Assembly (NCBI RefSeq): GCF_028502605.1
Contig: NC_079233.1
Location: 1,612,001-1,676,000, forward strand
Length of the DNA: 64,000 nucleotides
DNA from: Trichoderma breve
Taxonomy: Eukaryota; Ascomycota; Sordariomycetes; Hypocreales; Hypocreaceae
Direction of reading: 5' to 3'
The notes below the pieces were generated by a model. That model searched no databases, had not been told where the DNA came from, and saw only the letters and a program-made list of their open reading frames with translations. A program made the translations under genes and the position numbers. Every line of letters starts with the position of its first letter. The stretch's first letter is position 1. Below are positions 59,006 through 64,000 of the stretch, in pieces.

Positions 59006-60459
59006 GCGTTTGGGCACTGCCTGATAACTACGTCGGTTGATGACCATCTCAACATGACTTGTATAGGCGTAGATTATGCCGGTAGGCGTTTCATTATACT
59101 TCAATTATGTGAATTTTCGTTGTAGAAGAATTATATACTTTTATTCCCGATGTTTTACTGACTCACTAGGCCACGAAGATAATTTTTGTCTATCTGTACA
59201 TGCGATCTTTATGAAGGGCTTTGCGAATACTTTTATCGGGAGTCTTAGCGACCAATCGAACACTGATTTGCGCCGAGGGCGCCGCTTTTCGTATTTCGCA
59301 TCCGATCTGTTACAGCCGACTGGATCCAATTACGAATACACCGGTCCTGAGGCTGAGGATCGATATGTAAACAGCGTTGCCAATACATCCTCCATCGTGA
59401 GAGCTGGCACCGCGAACGATGTCTCCCATTTTCCCGCTGCGTAAAGTTAATCCGTCATTCTTTCTTACAATCGGAGATCCCCGTCGCCGTCTGGCAAGTG
59501 AAGTATAAAGCGAGACAGCAGGATTATTTGAGCGTGGGGTCTCAATTTTTGATGAAGGTTTTCAATTCGTCGAGAATACGCGAACAGCACTTCTCCCGAT
59601 TCTCGGCCAAATGTATGCACCATGGGCTGAGTCCATTCTATCAACTCGGCCATCTCCTCCGGAAGTAGGTACGACAATGTCGGATTAATGGCCCACTGTT
59701 TCCATCCTTATCATTAAATTAAATCCCAGTCTTTATAATAGGAGGCATTTCAGTTACAAGAAAAGTTCTCACCACGACACAGGTATTATAGGTGATAAGC
59801 TGAGTCTTTGAGAAAAATATATACACAACTTTCTTTCCTGTGACCCTGACACACAGAGCTGGGAAACACTTAAAAAAGAGTAATTACCCCGTCGTATAGG
59901 ATGTTGCTAGCTCTCGCTACCTGTTAGTAGTACAAGTGGAAAAAATGTCTCGCCGACGTGTTTCATTTATATGCTGGTTGCCGTAGTCCTTCGTTATTCA
60001 CCACAAGCAGAACATAAAGTTGGTTTGGGCATGGCTTCTAGAAGCTATACTAACGGAGAAAGTGAGATATTAAATGAAATGAAATGTCACATCTGATTAC
60101 GCCAGTTGACCTGCAAGATGAAATAGATGACGGGGGGATTTATGAGATGGAGTTGGCCACACAATGGCATGGTAACTCTTCAGCTCTTTTCAGCTCGCGC
60201 AGTATCCAATCTAGATAATTATCAGTCGGTTATGACTTTCTTCGTATTTGCCGTAGTAATAGAGAGTCAATTATCATTCTGCAGTAATCATAAATAGTAA
60301 CAGATGGCGTGTCTCTGGGGGCCGATAAATATCCTGTGCTCGTTCTTCTATCACGCACAACATTTGGTGATTTGTTATAACGAAGGCTTCATAGTTAGCA
60401 ATAATATCACCAGGTTTCCAACAAGCCACCAATGAGCTTAGCCCATGTGCTTAATAAGC
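59006..60459. other. Intergenic, possible further relics
   Basis: 1.45 kb. A frame at about 59160-59444 (GHEDNFCLSVHAIFMKGFAN, then GSNYEYTGPEAEDRY) and a minus frame at 59465-59677 (LLPEEMAELIEWTQPMVHTF) have protein-like composition. I recognise neither, and both may be gene debris. Confidence 0.4.
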
Positions 60460-60552
60460 GCCCGGTTAGCTCAATCGGTAGAGCGTGAGACTCTTAGCAG
60501 CACACGTTCTGATGCAATCTCAAGGTTGCGGGTTCGACCCCCGCATTGGGCT
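60460..60552 (+). tRNA. tRNA-Lys (CTT) with intron, copy 2
   Basis: 93 nt, identical to copy 1 in the mature part. The only differences seen are two bases in the 20-nt intron (GCAGC against AGAGC). The terminator TTTT is at 60552-60555. About 40 bp of 3' flank (tttcctata-acaagca...gagat) also resemble copy 1. Confidence 0.94.
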
Positions 60553-61650
60553 TTTCCTATAACAAGCACATGGGCGAGATAAGATGGTTATTTTTTTTGC
60601 CTTTTTAATACTTTTGTAAAAGTGTTGACTTTTGGGGATCGGAGGGTTTAAATGCCAGTGCCTATTGGCGTATTATACAGCTGGGGAATTGCGTTTGGCC
60701 GGTGGACAATACTGGTGTCTCTTCTTGAAGTTTGGATACCATCCTTAACTTGCTCTTGGATGGGTGAAGGAAATTAAATGTTCTCTTGCGCCATGTCAAC
60801 TAGTTGATATTGGTACATATTCCAACTATCTGTACTCCGTAATAGAATATCAGCCAAAGTGTGCACGTAATTGCACGACTTGTATTCAAGTTCTTCATCT
60901 CTGCTTGATTGTACGCTCAAGTAAATCGGCGCCTGTTACGGCAAGGGGGCATTCCAACTACAATTTCGCCCCATCAATTGGGCAGTTTTGTGCAGCGATT
61001 TCAACCCTTTCTTTGTAATGCTAGGGGACTACTTGAATATTCACTACTTTATTACAAGATTGATAATGTCTACGTGTTTTTAGGTTGCCTCTGCATCTCT
61101 ACACTGCATTACACGTTTTGTGTGCTGACCTAAGCCAATCACCAATATTAATGCATGTGGTGTGATTCCTCTCAATGACGGCACTGCCGCGTCTTATATC
61201 GAGGCTGCGCAAAGAAACCTTCGTGTATCTCATCGCAAGGTGCCATCCTGCGCTCAATGCGATCCTTGCCCCGGAATCTGGAGCCGTCGCGGTATTAATT
61301 CAGAAAGCGCCGTCCGGAGTGCCGACGACTGTTTGAGATCGATCGGATCGGATCCGTTGGAACTCCTGCTTTAGCGGCCGTTGCCCGTGGCCGGTGCCCC
61401 TGCCTGTGCGTCGGTATCGAACGTTCAGGTCATCTGGGTTGGGAATAGATGCTGCTCTTCTAGGATAGAATCGCAAATAAGATAATTTAGACTCCTTGGA
61501 CGGATTGATGTGGGAGTTGCGTCCTTTTGTCTTAGTCCGTGGCTCGGAGTTATGGCCCAGTTGCCTACCATGCACTAGTGGTCGTATCTCCGACTCCCAC
61601 TTGCCCTCGGGGGTTATCATTGTGGTCGATTAAATGAATTTACGGCCTGG

Positions 61651-61680
61651 GAATTTATCGAATTTATCGAATTTATTTTA
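61651..61680. repeat. Three tandem copies of a 9-bp AT-rich unit
   Basis: The unit gaatttatc occurs three times in tandem, the last imperfect, followed by more AT-rich DNA. Confidence 0.8.
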
Positions 61681-62445
61681 TCGAAAATATAATATTCAGT
61701 TTCCTTGACTCATGTCTTACTGGCCGAGACAGCTATTACATAACACTAATTCGGGCGGTTGGTTGGCTGCTGAGGGGTCACTTGACCTTTCTTATCAGGT
61801 GGAGGAAGCGATAGGGAAAGGTGCAAGGCTAGATACGGCTCTTGGAGGGGCTGTTCCAACGTCATTCAGGGCATTAAACTGAGCGATAATGTTATGGATG
61901 CGACAGAGGACGGGATGCACCAGCCCGATGGGGGAATTGAAGGTTGGGAATATACGAATGCCTCTATGCTAGCACTTGGCTAGGTATACCAAGGGAGATT
62001 TCCATGACAAATAGTAGAATTCGTCCTGCTCTGTTCTGTGAGCTCAGTAATACATACTGTACAGTCTGCGTACCTCATCTATCATGTCTCTCCTTTTCCG
62101 GCGCATCTTGTAAACTGTGCCGAGCGGTGAAGGTACAAACTGCCCTGTACTCCCTCAGAGATAAGAAAAAAACTCCTTGCATCAAACCTCTACTCATCGG
62201 CCAACCAACTGCAACCACGGCATCGCCACAACCATCAACAATCTGACAAGAGATAGCCAACGCGAAACCCCCGTGATACCATCGGCTCTGCGTCTCTCTT
62301 CGGCATCATGTGCAAGCCCCGGCCGCTGCTGGACGTGCCCCGCGGTGGAGTCCCCGGACGCGGCGGATTGCCGACTCAAGCCTTTTATTAGCAATAATTT
62401 TCCACGGGTGAGCAAAGCGACTTGATTATATAGAGTCTCTGTTTT

Positions 62446-62502
62446 CCTCTAAGTTACTAGTTCGTTCGTCTGCTCAACACCCCTTTACCTCTAAGTTACT
62501 AG
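62446..62502. repeat. 15-bp direct repeat in the arginase upstream region
   Basis: cctctaagttactag occurs at 62446-62460 and 62488-62502, 42 bp apart, about 370-420 bp before the arginase ATG. Confidence 0.8.
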
Positions 62503-62868
62503 CCCGATCCGCCAGTCAGAGACACACGCACACATGGATTCGAGCGCCTTCGTTTGACCTACCCAATTGTACGGCCCTAGCCCACGGTCTTGCAAATGGC
62601 GCTCAGACAGCAGCAAAGCAGGCGCAGGCGCAGCCCCCATTCGAGACGAGAAACGGGCCTTTGATTGGGGGCGTCCGTGTGACCCGAAGTGCTATATCTA
62701 CTGCAGTCGCTGCCCGCCTCGTCGAAGCTTCTTTTCTGCATCTCTCCTCAGAAGCATTTTGCACCAGGACTATCCGCCGATAGCATATATTTCCCCCCTA
62801 AGGCTTACGCGCAAATTCCGACTTCTTACGGACCTACACATACTTCAGCTGAAGTCCAATCGCCCAAA

Positions 62869-64000
62869 ATGAACACCAGCACCGTCAAGAGCCGCTTCCT
62901 TTCTCACCCCGAGGACCTTGGTATTGTCACCGTAGGCTTCTCGGGCGGTCAGGTATGTTTATCTATGCTCTATTCGCAGCATCTATGCCCCTCTATGCCA
63001 TCAATTTGACTCTCCCATGGACTCCGGACACGATTGCTGACGCGTATTGCAACAGCCCAAAGCCGGTGTGGATGCAGGCCCTACTGCACTCATCGAGTCT
63101 GGACTCTTGACCCAGATTCGAGATGAGCTTGGTTACAAGCTGCACGGTGATGAGACAGTCAAGTTCTACAATGACCTGACTCCCGCGTCCGACCCCGACT
63201 ACCGTGGCATGAAGAACCCTCTCCTTGTCTCGGCTGTCACAAAAAAGATTGCATCTGAGACATACGAGCACTCTTCCAAGGGCCGCCTCACGCTGACGCT
63301 TGGCGGTGACCACAGCATTGCCATTGGCACCATTGCTGGAACTGCCAAGGCCACGCGTGAGCGCCTGAACCGCGAAATCGCCGTCATCTGGGTTGATGCG
63401 CACGCCGATATCAACACCCCCGAGACGAGCGACAGCGGCAACATCCACGGCATGCCTGTTGCCTTCCTTACCGGCATTGCCAAGGAGGAGAAGGAGGAGT
63501 ACTTTGGCTGGATCCAGGATGACATGCGCCTGAGCGTCCGCAAGCTTGTGTACATTGGTCTGCGTGACGTCGATGCTGGCGAGAAGCGCATCCTGAGAGA
63601 GCATGGTGTCAAGGCATTCAGCATGTTCGATATTGACCGGTAAGTGCTTGGCTTTGCGCCGCCTCTAATCGCCTTGTAAGAAAAGAGAGCTAACACTGGA
63701 TTTTCTCTCTTTAGCCACGGAATTGGCCGTGTCATGGAGATGGCCCTTGCCCACATTGGCGACGACACTCCCATCCACCTGTCTTTCGACGTGGATGCTC
63801 TCGACCCCATGTGGGCGCCCAGCACTGGTACTCCTGTGCGAGGTGGCCTTACTCTGCGTGAGGGTGATTACATCTGCGAGGTGGTTCACCAGACCGGCAA
63901 CCTGGTCGCCATTGACTTGGTAGAGGTGAACCCAAGCCTTGCAGCCACCGAAGCCGGAGCACAAGAGACTGTCAGAGCCGGTTGCTCTCTGGTGCGCTGC
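62869..64000 (+). CDS. CAR1: Arginase (3' end outside window)
   Basis: Exons 62869-62952, 63056-63639 and 63715 onward; the gene runs off the right edge. Arginase hydrolyses arginine to ornithine and urea in the cytosol with a binuclear manganese centre. The protein begins MNTSTVKSRFLSHPEDLGIV. The metal-binding motifs are complete so far: LGGDHSIAIGT, WVDAHADINTPETSDSGNIHG and LSFDVDALDPMWAP. The last block before the edge, DLVEVNPSLAA, is also conserved. The introns have GTATGT and GTAAGT donors with CAG and TAG acceptors, and phases close (FDIDR then HGIGRVMEM). GATA-type motifs upstream would fit nitrogen regulation. Confidence 0.95.

Larger units (their letters stand above)
60556..62868. 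other. 2.3-kb intergenic region, arginase upstream
   Basis: No gene recognised. GATA-type motifs (GATAAG at 62160-62165 and its complement at 61791-61796) could serve nitrogen control of arginase. Two small repeats are listed separately. Confidence 0.45.

Noticed and set aside
62090..62140. CKLCRAVKV-like phrase upstream of arginase as a Zn2Cys6 gene
   Set aside because: Only one partial CxxC, no other cysteines, and no continuation into a regulatory domain.
62993..63604. 203-codon minus-strand frame opposite arginase
   Set aside because: Shadow of the strongly biased arginase coding strand.

Overview
The window is nuclear DNA of a filamentous ascomycete. The genes carry short spliceosomal introns (mostly 55-115 nt) with GTAAGT-like donors and CTAAC/CTGAC branch points, and the tRNA genes carry introns. 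The gene set includes a PNP-NACHT-ankyrin NLR, an Mto1/ApsB microtubule organiser, a CAP10-type glycosyltransferase and a Zn-cluster regulator. A sordariomycete, perhaps hypocrealean, is my best guess; it rests on protein resemblance recalled from memory, not on a search.

Layout. 1-10 kb is mostly housekeeping: the 3' end of condensin SMC4, a large secreted Ser/Thr-rich protein of unknown function, and a ribosome-biogenesis group (RPS26 and the ubiquitin-S27a fusion, divergent from one promoter, with NOP56 convergent on the fusion gene). 10-22 kb is accessory: a GH18 chitinase, a PNP-NACHT-ankyrin NLR, a collapsed tandem copy of that NLR reduced to a free-standing PNP-like ORF, and an anion:cation-symporter MFS permease. 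23-32 kb has a P450, an Mpv17/Sym1-type membrane protein, a DUF885 protein and a coiled-coil protein. 32-45 kb has a decayed membrane-protein gene, a Zn-cluster transcription factor with an overlapping uORF, a tRNA-Glu, a small Mrx7-like gene, a DUF1993 protein, a DUF1479 dioxygenase-like protein and deoxyribose-phosphate aldolase. 46-54 kb has the Mto1/ApsB-like organiser and the CAP10 glycosyltransferase. 54-63 kb is gene-poor, with two near-identical tRNA-Lys genes, a frameshifted kinase-like gene and the relic of a BBE-type oxidoreductase. Arginase runs off the right edge.

The main biological interest is 12.2-19.7 kb. An NLR locus was duplicated in tandem, sharing flanks down to the end of the neighbouring permease gene. 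One copy kept PNP, NACHT and about 18 ankyrin repeats. The other lost NACHT and ankyrin by internal deletion, but kept an open PNP ORF with altered catalytic motifs plus recognisable exon-boundary relics. Other items worth checking are an apparent non-AUG-initiated signal anchor on the chitinase, three stop-free introns of length 3n, and several pseudogenes.
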